DNA of 42,005 bases from CAYPXN01 sp964414715 (GTDB taxonomy: Bacteria > UBA10199 > JADFYH01). The notes under the pieces were generated by a model. It had not been told where the DNA came from and did not search any database. It saw nothing but the letters and a program-made list of their open reading frames with translations. Within the stretch, counting starts at the first letter, position 1. The number at the start of each line of letters is the position of its first letter. The position numbers and the translations under genes are program-made. Shown piece by piece: positions 8,470-16,601 of the stretch. The stretch is taken from assembly GCA_964414715.1 (NCBI GenBank), contig CAYPXN010000068.1, forward strand, positions 1 to 42,005, given 5' to 3'.

Positions 8470-8819
8470 ATTTTTTTCACTTTTTTTTAAAAACTATTTT
8501 TTAAGCAGCAGATTAATTTTTAAGCATCTTGTTAAGATTCAGTTAAGAGACCTTGATTGCAAATATACGAAAGTATTTTGAATTTGTAATAGTTAATTTG
8601 GCATAAACCTTGCTTGCTATTGAATAAGTTTTTGTAAAAAAAAATAAAGTCGATAAAGATGAATACTTACTAAGAGTTATGAGGAGATAAAGCTAGACAG
8701 CAAAAGAAATCGTATGTTAGGCGCTAGCACCTTCCTCTATCAGGTTTTTTTAATGAGCTCCTTGAAGAATACCTAAATGGAAGAATAAAGATAAAGCGCT
8801 TTTCGAGGTTAATAATATC
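8470..8819. other. 350-bp regulatory interval between yacP-like and glnK
   Basis: AT-rich intergenic region carrying the glnK sigma-54 promoter at 8598-8614. Upstream of it are two direct copies of TTTTTAAGCA about 20 nt apart (~8500-8525) and an inverted repeat ATAC-GAAA-GTAT (~8564-8575), which are possible activator sites. The predicted leader from about 8625 to 8820 is ~195 nt; it contains only tiny ORFs and no riboswitch I recognise. Confidence 0.5.
8598..8614 (+). promoter_or_regulatory. Sigma-54 (RpoN) promoter of glnK-glnA
   Basis: TTGGCAT, 5 nt, TTGCT: the GG at 8600-8601 and GC at 8612-8613 are separated by exactly 10 nt, as required for sigma-54 -24/-12 elements. The downstream sequence TATTGAA is shared with the second sigma-54 promoter at 10822. 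Start of transcription is predicted near 8625. Confidence 0.8.
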
Positions 8820-9161
8820 ATGATGAAAAAAATTGTCGCCATTATCAAACCCTTTAAGTTGGATGAAGTTAAAGATGCTCTCAAAGAAGCGGGAGTTCAA
8901 GGTCTTACAGTTATAGAGATCAAGGGTTTTGGGAGACAAAAAGGTCACACCGAACTTTATCGAGGTGCGGAATACGTGGTGGATTTTCTTCCCAAGATCC
9001 AGCTTGAAATCATTGCAAAAAGTGAAGATGTGCAAAAGATTGTGTCCGCAATTGAGAAATCAGCAAAAACCGGTCGAATTGGTGATGGAAAGATTTTTGT
9101 TTCACCGATTGAAGAAGTCATCCGAATTCGAACGGGGGAAACAGGCCCTAATGCGATCTAA
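8820..9161 (+). CDS. glnK: Nitrogen regulatory protein P-II
   Basis: 113 residues, the normal P-II length. It has the N-terminal KKIVAIIKPFKLDEVKDAL, the T-loop with the uridylylation tyrosine (ELYRGAEYVVDFLPK; Tyr51 counted from the second Met), and the C-terminal ATP-binding KTGRIGDGKIFV. P-II integrates 2-oxoglutarate and ATP/ADP and controls glutamine synthetase, ammonium transport and NtrB. Two tandem ATGs (8820, 8823) are possible; GAGG at 8805-8808 is closer to 8820. It sits 50 nt upstream of glnA and behind a sigma-54 promoter. No amt gene is adjacent, so GlnB versus GlnK naming is uncertain. Confidence 0.93.
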   Translation: MMKKIVAIIKPFKLDEVKDALKEAGVQGLTVIEIKGFGRQKGHTELYRGAEYVVDFLPKIQLEIIAKSEDVQKIVSAIEKSAKTGRIGDGKIFVSPIEEVIRIRTGETGPNAI

Positions 9162-9211
9162 AAATTTTGTATGTTTTAAATTGAAACAAAAACCAAGAAG
9201 GAGTGTTTTGT

Positions 9212-10639
9212 ATGTCTAAAACGCCTAAAGAAGTTCTTGCCTTTGCCAAAGAAAATAAGGCGGCAATGGTCGATATTAAGTTCACCGACTTTCCAGGAAC
9301 CTGGCAACATTGGACTTGTCCAATTTCCCAGTTTTCAGAAAGCACTTTCGAAAACGGTTATGCATTCGATGGTTCTTCCATCCGTGGATGGCAGCCCATT
9401 AATGCTTCTGATATGTGCATGATTCCTGATCCGAACACTGCAGTGATGGATCCTTTCACCAAGGTTCCCACTTTGACCATGATTGCAGATATCGTGGATC
9501 CTATTACTAAACAATCTTACAGTCGTGACCCCCGCTATGTTGCAAAGAAAGCAGAAGCTTTTGTGAAATCGAGTGGTGTGGGTGATACCATCAACTTTGG
9601 TCCGGAAGCAGAATTTTTCGTGTTTGATTCGGTTCGTTTCGATCAAACTGTAAACGCTTCATGGCATTGTGTGGATTCTATCGAAGGTCGATGGAATTCG
9701 GGTAAAGAAATTCTTCCCGACGGTACTCCGAACTTGGGTTATCAACCTGCTTATAAAGGTGGTTATTATCCTGTCGCTCCTTTCGATACCTTGGTGGATA
9801 TTCGTGCTGAAATGTGTCTGGAAATGGAAAAGATCGGGATGACTGTGGAAGCCCAACATCACGAAGTGGCGACCGGTGGACAATGTGAAATCGATTTCAA
9901 GTTTTCCACTCTTACGGCAACTGCAGATAATTTGATGTGGTTCAAGTATATCGTGAAGAACGTTGCTCGTCGTCATGGTAAAACCGTGACCTTCATGCCC
10001 AAGCCTTTGTTTGGCGATAACGGTTCTGGTATGCACTGCCACCAATCCATTTGGAAAGGGGATACTCCCTTATTCGCAGGTGACAAGTATGGTGGACTTT
10101 CTGAAATGGGTCTCCATTACATTGGTGGTATTTTGAAACATGCCAAAGCTTTGGCCGCATTTACCAATCCTACTACCAACTCTTATCGTCGTTTGGTTCC
10201 CGGTTATGAAGCTCCTGTAAACTTGGCTTACTCTGCACGTAACCGATCTGCTGCGATTCGTATTCCGATTGTGACCTCTCCTAAAGCAAAGCGTATCGAA
10301 GTTCGTTTCCCTGATCCTTCTGCAAACGGTTACCTTGCTTTTGCAGCGATGTGTATGGCCGGATTGGATGGTGTGAAAAACAAAATCGATCCAGGTTCTG
10401 CACTTGAAAAAGACATTTATTCTCTTTCTCCTGAAGAATTGAAGAATGTTCCTCAAATGCCTGGAAGTTTGGAACATTCTCTCAATGCCTTGAGAGACGA
10501 CCATGAGTTCTTGCTGAAGGGTGAAGTATTTACTCCCGACGTGATTGAACGCTGGTTGGATTACAAAGTAGAAGCTGAATTGGATCCGATTCGTTTGCGT
10601 CCGGTTCCTTATGAATTCGCTTTGTACTTCGATATTTAA
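9212..10639 (+). CDS. glnA: Glutamine synthetase, type I
   Basis: 475 residues, ATP-dependent ligation of ammonia to glutamate. The start is ATG 9212, 8 nt after AAGGAG (9198-9203); the upstream in-frame codon at 9203 lies in the ribosome binding site. Diagnostic GS-I motifs occur in order: GYAFDGSSIRGWQ, NFGPEAEFFVFD (metal Glu), EVATGGQCEIDF, the ATP-site motif KPLFGDNGSGMHCHQS, YEAPVNLAYSARNRSAAIRIP, and KRIEVRFPDPSANGYLAFAA. Tyr403 in KDIYSLSPEE matches the adenylylation tyrosine of GS-I-beta enzymes, so covalent control by GlnE is plausible. It is followed by a perfect terminator and co-transcribed with glnK. Confidence 0.97.
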   Translation: MSKTPKEVLAFAKENKAAMVDIKFTDFPGTWQHWTCPISQFSESTFENGYAFDGSSIRGWQPINASDMCMIPDPNTAVMDPFTKVPTLTMIADIVDPITKQSYSRDPRYVAKKAEAFVKSSGVGDTINFGPEAEFFVFDSVRFDQTVNASWHCVDSIEGRWNSGKEILPDGTPNLGYQPAYKGGYYPVAPFDTLVDIRAEMCLEMEKIGMTVEAQHHEVATGGQCEIDFKFSTLTATADNLMWFKYIVKNVARRHGKTVTFMPKPLFGDNGSGMHCHQSIWKGDTPLFAGDKYGGLSEMGLHYIGGILKHAKALAAFTNPTTNSYRRLVPGYEAPVNLAYSARNRSAAIRIPIVTSPKAKRIEVRFPDPSANGYLAFAAMCMAGLDGVKNKIDPGSALEKDIYSLSPEELKNVPQMPGSLEHSLNALRDDHEFLLKGEVFTPDVIERWLDYKVEAELDPIRLRPVPYEFALYFDI

Positions 10640-10668
10640 TACTTAGGGTATGTCCCTAGTGATATTTA

Positions 10669-10703
10669 AAAAGGCCTCTGTCTGAATAAGACAGAGGCCT
10701 TTT
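10669..10703 (+). terminator. Rho-independent terminator after glnA
   Basis: A perfect 14-bp stem, AAAAGGCCTCTGTC and GACAGAGGCCTTTT, around a 7-nt loop and followed by TTTG. It ends the glnK-glnA transcript and separates it from the porin gene. Confidence 0.92.
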
Positions 10704-10821
10704 GTTTTTGCCATGCAAAAGCCTAAAAAATGTGCATGGTGTTGTTCTTAAAAGGCCTGTTTTTAGCTCTTTCCCGTCACATAAGTTTTTAAAATCACTA
10801 CTGTTCTGGTTTTGCCAGTTT

Positions 10822-10837
10822 TTGGCATGTCCGTTGC
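10822..10837 (+). promoter_or_regulatory. Sigma-54 promoter of the BBP2-type porin gene
   Basis: TTGGCAT, GTCCG, TTGC: GG at 10824-10825 and GC at 10836-10837 are 10 nt apart. The box and its flank (TTTGGCAT, 5 nt, TTGCTTG, 1 nt, TATTGAA) repeat the glnK promoter almost exactly. Transcription should start near 10849, only ~5 nt before the ATG at 10854. Confidence 0.75.
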
Positions 10838-10853
10838 TTGTTATTGAAGTGCT

Positions 10854-12605
10854 ATGACGGATCCTACAGGAAATACAACACAAGCCCCTTTACTTAGTCC
10901 TTATCGGCTCACTTTTGAGGGAGGACCGAGCTGGTTAAGTCCGGCTTCGGGAGCAAATAGTTTATCAGGTTTTAGTGTGGGTGCTCGTTTGGGGCAAAGT
11001 TATTCCCTTTCTGAAAGATGGCGTTGGGCGATTCAGGGTGTTTTTTCTTACTCTAATTATTATGCGGAGCATGGAAATCTGAATCGTATTGGAATTGGTT
11101 TTGAAACAGGTCCTGAAGTGACTTTGGTCCCTAACATGCTGGGTCTTTCCTTGTATGCAGGCCTTCAACAAGGATTTTATTATTCACAGAATGTGTCGTG
11201 GCCTTCCGCCTTGGGACATGCAAGCTTTGATAATACTTCTGTCGCGGCACTTTCATTAAGACCCGAATTTACTTTGTTTGGAGGAATGCTTACCGCGGCT
11301 TTCGAGTACGGTCATGACTTTGGTCTTTCGGTTCCCGGACCCACCATGTACGATTCGCCTGTAGCCTTCTCCCCAAATCGTTATAGTTTGTTGTTCTCTT
11401 TTGATTTCATCAGAGCGTTTTATGCGATGCGAAGAAATGGGTTTACGGGAGCGTCAGATAGCATGGCCCAGTTTATCACAGGCATCAAGCCTTCTGCTTT
11501 GGTGGAAGGATCTTATAATTATAGTTTTAATAATCCCTCGGATCGTGATGGCTTGCCCGGACAAAATACTTTTAGAACCAATACTCCTTTTCATAATCGT
11601 CCTCGGTTAAATTTGCTTCAAGTAGGACTTGAACGTCCTTCGACAGAAGGCTCTCCCTTTGGTTTCAAATTTGCGGCAGGTTTCGGGCAGGATCCCGTTT
11701 CTTTTGCTCCCCGAAGTTCTTTGATCGAACCTGTGATTGGAGCTCAAGGAAGGCCGGATACGCAATATTTTGCGCTTCAACAAGCTTACCTTACTTACCG
11801 TTTTCCAGTCTTGGATGGATTGACTTTCCAAGCCGGACAATTTGGAACCACAGTGGGGAATGAAATTCCGGAAGGGCCCTTAAATACCTTTTTAATACCG
11901 AGTCGAGGCTTGAATAATACTTTGGCAGAGCCTTTTTATCATGCCGGAGCAGGTTTGCGTCTTCGTTTTCAGGAAGAAACGGATAATCATGGAGATCAAG
12001 ATCCTTCCAATGACGAAGTGACAAGTTATAAAGAAACTTTTGTGGGTGTGGTGAATGGTTGGGATTCTGTGTTGGGTCATGAAGGTGGACCCACCGTGAT
12101 GCTGGGTTTCAATCATCAGCTAAACACCCGTTTTAACTATGCATTGAATTATCTGATCGGTGCTCAAGATCGCGGAGCTCAGGGACTTTTTAATTTCAAT
12201 GCTCTTTATAAGCCCGTGGACGAATTGAGTTTGGGAACTAATCTTGATTTTGGACATGGAAACAATCCGGATACGGGCGATCATACCTTATGGTTTGGTT
12301 TGGGTTTGTATCAGCAATATAATTTAAAGCTTGGAGAGGCTTTTACCTTGGCACCGGCTCTTCGTGAGGAAGTATTTACGGATCCTCAAGGTGCACGAAC
12401 AGGAACTTCTCAGACACTTTTGTCGGTGACTGGGGCCCTGAATGCTCTTTTTCCCTACGGCTTCGGATTGGCACCTGAAATTCGTCACGACCATTCCGTG
12501 GGGCGTGATGCGGGTGTGGAAGGGCCTTTCTTTTCCGGGAATCATGCCTCCGAGAGCAATACCACTTTTATGCTCAGGGCTTTCTGGCGATATCCTTTTA
12601 ATTAA
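10854..12605 (+). CDS. Outer-membrane beta-barrel porin, BBP2/OmpL-like (PF07642-type)
   Basis: 583 residues of alternating amphipathic strands. The C-terminal ~380 residues carry BBP2 features: QQAYLTYRFPVLDGLTFQAGQFG, a GAGLRLRF strand, the near-invariant VGVVNGWD, and PEIRHDHS near the end, finishing in an aromatic strand (AFWRYPF). The N-terminal ~200 residues look like further barrel strands. It probably forms a passive channel for small nitrogenous solutes, inferred from its sigma-54 promoter next to glnK-glnA. The predicted N-terminus (MTDPTGNTTQAPLL) reads like a mature OMP start without a signal peptide, and an in-frame TGA lies at 10845-10847. The real start may be recoded, mutated or mis-sequenced. 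Confidence 0.82.
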   Translation: MTDPTGNTTQAPLLSPYRLTFEGGPSWLSPASGANSLSGFSVGARLGQSYSLSERWRWAIQGVFSYSNYYAEHGNLNRIGIGFETGPEVTLVPNMLGLSLYAGLQQGFYYSQNVSWPSALGHASFDNTSVAALSLRPEFTLFGGMLTAAFEYGHDFGLSVPGPTMYDSPVAFSPNRYSLLFSFDFIRAFYAMRRNGFTGASDSMAQFITGIKPSALVEGSYNYSFNNPSDRDGLPGQNTFRTNTPFHNRPRLNLLQVGLERPSTEGSPFGFKFAAGFGQDPVSFAPRSSLIEPVIGAQGRPDTQYFALQQAYLTYRFPVLDGLTFQAGQFGTTVGNEIPEGPLNTFLIPSRGLNNTLAEPFYHAGAGLRLRFQEETDNHGDQDPSNDEVTSYKETFVGVVNGWDSVLGHEGGPTVMLGFNHQLNTRFNYALNYLIGAQDRGAQGLFNFNALYKPVDELSLGTNLDFGHGNNPDTGDHTLWFGLGLYQQYNLKLGEAFTLAPALREEVFTDPQGARTGTSQTLLSVTGALNALFPYGFGLAPEIRHDHSVGRDAGVEGPFFSGNHASESNTTFMLRAFWRYPFN

Positions 12606-12647
12606 TTTCTTTCCTTATTCGTAGCTCCCCGCTAACCTATAGCCTTC

Positions 12648-13103
12648 ATGAGCAAGAGTTCTGGTAAAAAAATCTTTGCCCTTTTAAACTTGGCCTACCA
12701 GTTTGTTTTGCATTGTCTGGGAAAATTGTGTTTTTGGAGAAAAAAAGGGATTGAGCAATTCCGGAATAACTATCGTCTGGATAGTTTTTTGCCTTTAACT
12801 TTAGCAGAAACCCAGAATCTTTTTTCATTTTCAGCCTGCCTGAATTGTCGACTTTGTGATAGTGCTTGTCCGGCCCTGTTTAAAATTTCGAGGGATCGTT
12901 TTCCCGGCCCCAGTTTTTTATTAACGACTTCTTCGCGTTCTTTCCGGGATCTGTGGGCGAGCAGTCTTGATTTGAGCTTGTGCAGTGATTGCGAAGAATG
13001 TGTGAAAGTTTGCCCGAATAAAATTGATGTAAAAGAGGCTGTGCGATTTATTCATAAAAAAGTCGTGGATCAGATTCAGTATGTTTCAGGGGGCGCTGCA
13101 TAA
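12648..13103 (+). CDS. 2x[4Fe-4S] ferredoxin-like subunit of a flavoprotein complex
   Basis: 151 residues. An N-terminal hydrophobic/basic stretch (KKIFALLNLAYQFVLHCLGKLCFW) may associate with the membrane. Two CxxCxxCxxxCP-type clusters follow: CLNCRLCDSACP (~residues 65-76) and CSDCEECVKVCP (~114-125). Such proteins pass electrons from a flavin subunit to CCG-domain proteins or quinone (GlcF, LldF and HdrC families). It is the first gene of a four-gene set with the FAD oxidase (13110), a FAD-oxidase-like protein (14742) and a CCG protein (15490). No Shine-Dalgarno precedes its ATG. Substrate unknown. Confidence 0.78.
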   Translation: MSKSSGKKIFALLNLAYQFVLHCLGKLCFWRKKGIEQFRNNYRLDSFLPLTLAETQNLFSFSACLNCRLCDSACPALFKISRDRFPGPSFLLTTSSRSFRDLWASSLDLSLCSDCEECVKVCPNKIDVKEAVRFIHKKVVDQIQYVSGGAA

Positions 13104-13109
13104 AGTTTT

Positions 13110-14678
13110 TTGAAAGAGGGGAGGGGTGTTATTTTCTACAGAGCAGCTTCTATAAAAATTCCCAGAAAAGTCATTGCAGCCTTGCAAAAGATTTGCTCGG
13201 AAGAGAATGTTTATTGCTCTGATAATCCCCGTATTGCCTACAGTCGTGATAGTTCCACCTCAAAACTTTTGGAAAGTCATGCGGGAAAAATTTCTCAACT
13301 TCCGGATGTGGTGGTAATTCCCAAAAATGCCGAAGAAATTTCGAAAATATTGGCTTTGGCAAATCTTCATAAAATTCCAGTGATTGCTTATGGCGGTGGT
13401 TCGGGTGTTTGCGGAGCTGCTGTTCCTGCCAAGGGCGGGATTGTGATTGATATCAAACGTCTCGACAAAATTTTGTCGATCGATCGTGAACATCTGATTG
13501 CGAGAGTTCAGACCGGTATTGTGGGAGAAATTTTGGAACGCGAGTTGAATGTAGCGGGATATACCCTGGGGCATTTTCCCTCGTCGATTTATAGCGCTAC
13601 CTTGGGCGGCTATCTCGCCTGCCGTTCTGCAGGTCAGCTTTCCACAAAATACGGCAAAATCGAGGATATGGTACAAGCTTTAACGGTCTGTTTGGCAGAT
13701 GGAAAAACCATTCAGGTTCACGCGGAAGAAAAGAATTCGTTGCAGGATTTGTTTGTGGGAAGTGAAGGAACCTTGGGTGTGATTACGGAAGCAAGTCTTA
13801 AAATTCACCCTCTTCCTGAAGCAAGACAGTTTGTAGGATATCGTTTTTCCAATCTAAGTCAGGGATTAGAAGCCATTCGTCTTTTTATGCAGCGGGGTTT
13901 AAGGCCTGCAGTGGTACGTTTGTATGATCCTTTTGATTCCTTTTTCTTTCAGTTCAAGGGAGGTTCAGATTCTTCTTCCTCTTGGAGTGAAAAGCTAACA
14001 TCGATGATTCCAGAATCAGTGAAATCCTTGTTCATGGAGCTTCATCGCCAAAGTTTTCAGGGAATTTTGTCGGAAGCTTCTGCTTTAAATCGTTTTATTG
14101 ATTGGGTTTTCTCCAGTTGTCTTTTGATTTTGGGTTTTGAAGGGCCTGCCTGGAAAGTGAAATGGGAATCTCATCAGGTAAATAAAATTTGTGAATTTGA
14201 AAAAGGAAAAAATCTCGGAGAAGAAGTGGGTTTGCGTTGGTTGAAAAAACGATACAGCATGGGATATAAACTTTCTCCCCTCATTGCCCAAGATTGCTTT
14301 GCAGATACCATGGAAGTGGCAGCTCCCTGGAGTAAACTGGAAGAACTTTATAAAAATGTAAAAAAAGCGATTTCTCCCAAAGCTTTGGTGATGGCCCATT
14401 TTTCACATGCTTATCACGAAGGTTGCTCTATTTATTTTACCTTTGCGGCACATGCTTCTTCCTACGAAGGAAATCTTCGGCTTCATCGGGAAATTTGGGA
14501 TTTAGCTCTGAAGGCAACGGCTCAATCAGGAGGAACGATCAGCCATCATCATGGGGTAGGGAGTCTGAAAGCCCAAGCCTTGGTGGAGCAGTTGGGACCT
14601 TTGATGGCCTGGTTTAAAAAAACAAAACAGGTGTTGGATCCGAAAGGAATTTTGAATCCTGGAAAAATGGGATTATGA
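13110..14678 (+). CDS. FAD-linked oxidase, alkyl-DHAP synthase / GlcD-like
   Basis: 522 residues from TTG 13110. FAD_binding_4 domain: PDVVVIPKNAEEISKIL, IPVIAYGGGSGVCG, the pyrophosphate-contact region FPSSIYSATLGGYLACRSAG, and GSEGTLGVITEASLKIHPLP. The C-terminal cap contains the histidine-rich GGTISHHHGVGSLK, characteristic of alkyldihydroxyacetonephosphate synthase (ether-lipid enzyme), and ends LDPKGILNPGK. Distant homologues include glycolate and D-lactate dehydrogenases, and the Fe-S partners favour a dehydrogenase. The nearby lipid kinase at 16728 recalls the Mycobacterium Rv2251-Rv2252 pair. The start is uncertain: a strong GAGGGGAGGGG (13116-13126) lies inside the ORF, 4 nt before an ATT codon at 13131. 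Substrate not determinable. Confidence 0.85.
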   Translation: MKEGRGVIFYRAASIKIPRKVIAALQKICSEENVYCSDNPRIAYSRDSSTSKLLESHAGKISQLPDVVVIPKNAEEISKILALANLHKIPVIAYGGGSGVCGAAVPAKGGIVIDIKRLDKILSIDREHLIARVQTGIVGEILERELNVAGYTLGHFPSSIYSATLGGYLACRSAGQLSTKYGKIEDMVQALTVCLADGKTIQVHAEEKNSLQDLFVGSEGTLGVITEASLKIHPLPEARQFVGYRFSNLSQGLEAIRLFMQRGLRPAVVRLYDPFDSFFFQFKGGSDSSSSWSEKLTSMIPESVKSLFMELHRQSFQGILSEASALNRFIDWVFSSCLLILGFEGPAWKVKWESHQVNKICEFEKGKNLGEEVGLRWLKKRYSMGYKLSPLIAQDCFADTMEVAAPWSKLEELYKNVKKAISPKALVMAHFSHAYHEGCSIYFTFAAHASSYEGNLRLHREIWDLALKATAQSGGTISHHHGVGSLKAQALVEQLGPLMAWFKKTKQVLDPKGILNPGKMGL

Positions 14679-14741
14679 AGGTGGCTACGACGAATTTTTC
14701 AAAATTATCCCAGCTTTCTTTGTTATGAAAAAAGATAAATT

Positions 14742-15500
14742 ATGATCGAAATCGATGAAATTTCTCATTTGGTGACTTTAGAAACAGAGTATTCTCTGAA
14801 GGAGATTGAAGCTCAACTCGCAGAGCGGGCTTTTACCTTGTCTTATTTTGTTCCTCCCGCGAATGAATTAAAACTCGAGGAAGCTTTGTCGAAAAAAGCG
14901 AAAAATCTTTATCTTACGGGAGAGTGGGATGATTTGTGTGTTTCCTTGCAAATTCATTCCAAGGATCAGAAAAATCTGAAAACTTTTCTCACTCCCCGAC
15001 AAGCAGCGGGGCCGGACTGGAAAAATTTTATTTTGGGAAGTGGTGTTTCCTTGGGTTTTATTTACAAAGCTACCTTGAAAGTTTTTCACAAACCGACACA
15101 TTTTATTTATCTTTCGGTGGCTTTACCTCATGATGTGGCCAGTCATGTTTTAGAACAAGAACTGAGTCTGTTAGAACTGAAACCTCTTGTTTTTGCACGT
15201 TGCGGATCAATGCAGCTTCCCAAGGTTCTGAAGTTGGGGAAAGCATCGCATATTTTGCTCGCATGTTGGGCGGGAAGTCGGGATTATATTGATGCCCACA
15301 AAAGGGCAATCGAGGCTTGTTTGGAGGATCGCTACTCCTGGAAATGGATCGAGGGAAAATCTTCACAGATTCAAGCGAACAAGCTTTTGCATGAAAGGTA
15401 TCCTCTTTCCCCCTGGGGAGGTAAGAGGAAAGATAAAAAAGAAAGTGTGAATCGGGGTCTACAAAAGAAAATTGCGGAAGCGATCAGTCATGGATATTAA
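14742..15500 (+). CDS. Degenerate FAD-oxidase-like subunit (GlcE-like)
   Basis: 252 residues. The start IDEISHLVTLETEYSLKEIEAQL resembles the region of FAD_binding_4 proteins after the first FAD loop, and LGSGVSLGFIYKATLKVFHKP (~residues 98-118) matches the SEGTLGVITEATLKLHP segment. The glycine-rich GGGSG loop is absent, so it probably does not bind FAD as a stand-alone flavoprotein. Its place between a flavoprotein and a CCG protein mirrors glcD-glcE-glcF, so a structural subunit role is likely. Its 3' end overlaps the next gene by 11 nt. The ATG forms ATGA with the stop of a 6-codon ORF starting at 14725, possibly reinitiation. Confidence 0.65.
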   Translation: MIEIDEISHLVTLETEYSLKEIEAQLAERAFTLSYFVPPANELKLEEALSKKAKNLYLTGEWDDLCVSLQIHSKDQKNLKTFLTPRQAAGPDWKNFILGSGVSLGFIYKATLKVFHKPTHFIYLSVALPHDVASHVLEQELSLLELKPLVFARCGSMQLPKVLKLGKASHILLACWAGSRDYIDAHKRAIEACLEDRYSWKWIEGKSSQIQANKLLHERYPLSPWGGKRKDKKESVNRGLQKKIAEAISHGY

Positions 15501-16590
15501 GCAATCACGAAGTTATTGTACCGCCTGTCCCAAGATGTGTCATTTTTCCTGTCCTGTTGCCCAGGTTGAGAAAAATGAAAGCTATGCTCCTGCGCTCAAA
15601 CAGCAAACTGCAAAAATGATTGCCGAGAAAAAAATCCCCCTGAATGCAGATCATGCTTTGCCGGCTTATAAATGTCTTTCTTGTCATAGCTCCCAAAATT
15701 ATTGTGATCATGAAATTATTGTCGCAGATTCTCTTCAGGAAATTCGGGAGATGGCCGTAAAAGTTCATGCTGCTCCTCCGGAAGTGTATTTGTACGAGAA
15801 AAAGTTTAAAAAATTTAGCAATCCTTACGGAATTGATTTGTCTGCGAAGCTCAAAAAGCTTCCCGAAGAATGGCTTGAGCTCGCAAAACCGAAAGTGTTT
15901 TTGCCAAGCTGCCATCAACAGGGAGTAAATCCAAACTCCTCCCAGGAATATCTGAATCTTTTTAAAAAATTGAAGGTGCAGGATTTGCGTTTTTGTTCTG
16001 ACACAATACAGTGCTGCGGTTATTCCCTTTACCAATTAGGTTTTCGGGATGAATTTGAGGAATTGGCAAATATACAATTTAACCAACTTAAAGAAGCCGA
16101 GCAGGTGATTGTGGGTTCTCCCGAATGTGCGTGGGCCATGCGGGAAATTTATCCAAAAATAGGACTCAAGTGGAAAATTCCTGTTTTAAGTTTGTTTGAG
16201 TATGTGGAGCATTTGCTTCAAAAAACTCCCTATAAAACCAAATTGGAAAGTGCGGACAAGTTTATCTATCATGATTCTTGCTATATGGGACGATACCAAA
16301 AGATCTATGATTCCCCCCGGCATTTATTGGAAATCCTGACAGGGCAGGAAGTGGGTGAGTTTCGCTGTAATCGGGAGAATTCGATGTGTTCGGGTGCAGG
16401 AGCGGGATATTCTTTGCATTCCCCAGAACCCGCTCGCGAAATGGCGGGGGGCCATATCCGGGAAATGAAAGAACAGGGTATAAAAATTTTGGTGACTGCA
16501 TGTCCTCAAGCACAACAGCATTTTAGATCGCTCAAAGAAGACATTGTTGTAAAAGATTTGATCAGTTTTTTAGGGGAGCACTTGTTATAA
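15490..16590 (+). CDS. Fe-S / double CCG-domain oxidoreductase subunit (GlcF/HdrD-like)
   Basis: 366 residues. The start is ATG 15490 (preceded by GGAA at 15476-15479), overlapping the previous gene by 11 nt. N-terminal cysteines CTACPKMCHFSCP and CLSCHSSQNYC resemble Fe-S cluster motifs, though the second is irregular. Two CCG-type domains follow: LPSCHQQG...DTIQCCGYSLYQLGF (~135-185), and YHDSCYMGRYQ...NSMCSGAGAGY...VTACPQAQQHF (~262-350). CCG domains bind noncubane [4Fe-4S] clusters or pass electrons to quinone or thiols in GlcF, LutA and HdrB/D. The protein is presumably the terminal electron-transfer subunit of this operon's complex. A structured hairpin element begins 11 nt after the stop. 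Confidence 0.82.
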   Translation: MDIKQSRSYCTACPKMCHFSCPVAQVEKNESYAPALKQQTAKMIAEKKIPLNADHALPAYKCLSCHSSQNYCDHEIIVADSLQEIREMAVKVHAAPPEVYLYEKKFKKFSNPYGIDLSAKLKKLPEEWLELAKPKVFLPSCHQQGVNPNSSQEYLNLFKKLKVQDLRFCSDTIQCCGYSLYQLGFRDEFEELANIQFNQLKEAEQVIVGSPECAWAMREIYPKIGLKWKIPVLSLFEYVEHLLQKTPYKTKLESADKFIYHDSCYMGRYQKIYDSPRHLLEILTGQEVGEFRCNRENSMCSGAGAGYSLHSPEPAREMAGGHIREMKEQGIKILVTACPQAQQHFRSLKEDIVVKDLISFLGEHLL

Positions 16591-16601
16591 CTTTCAAAAA
16601 A

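Noticed and set aside
8625..8819. Glutamine or 2-oxoglutarate riboswitch in the glnK leader
   Set aside because: No recognisable glnA-type motif or stable conserved hairpins; only AT-rich sequence.
10730..10792. Short hydrophobic ORF (MCMVLFLKGLFLALSRHISF) as the missing porin signal peptide
   Set aside because: It is in a different frame from the porin, ends in a stop before it, and lies upstream of the sigma-54 promoter.
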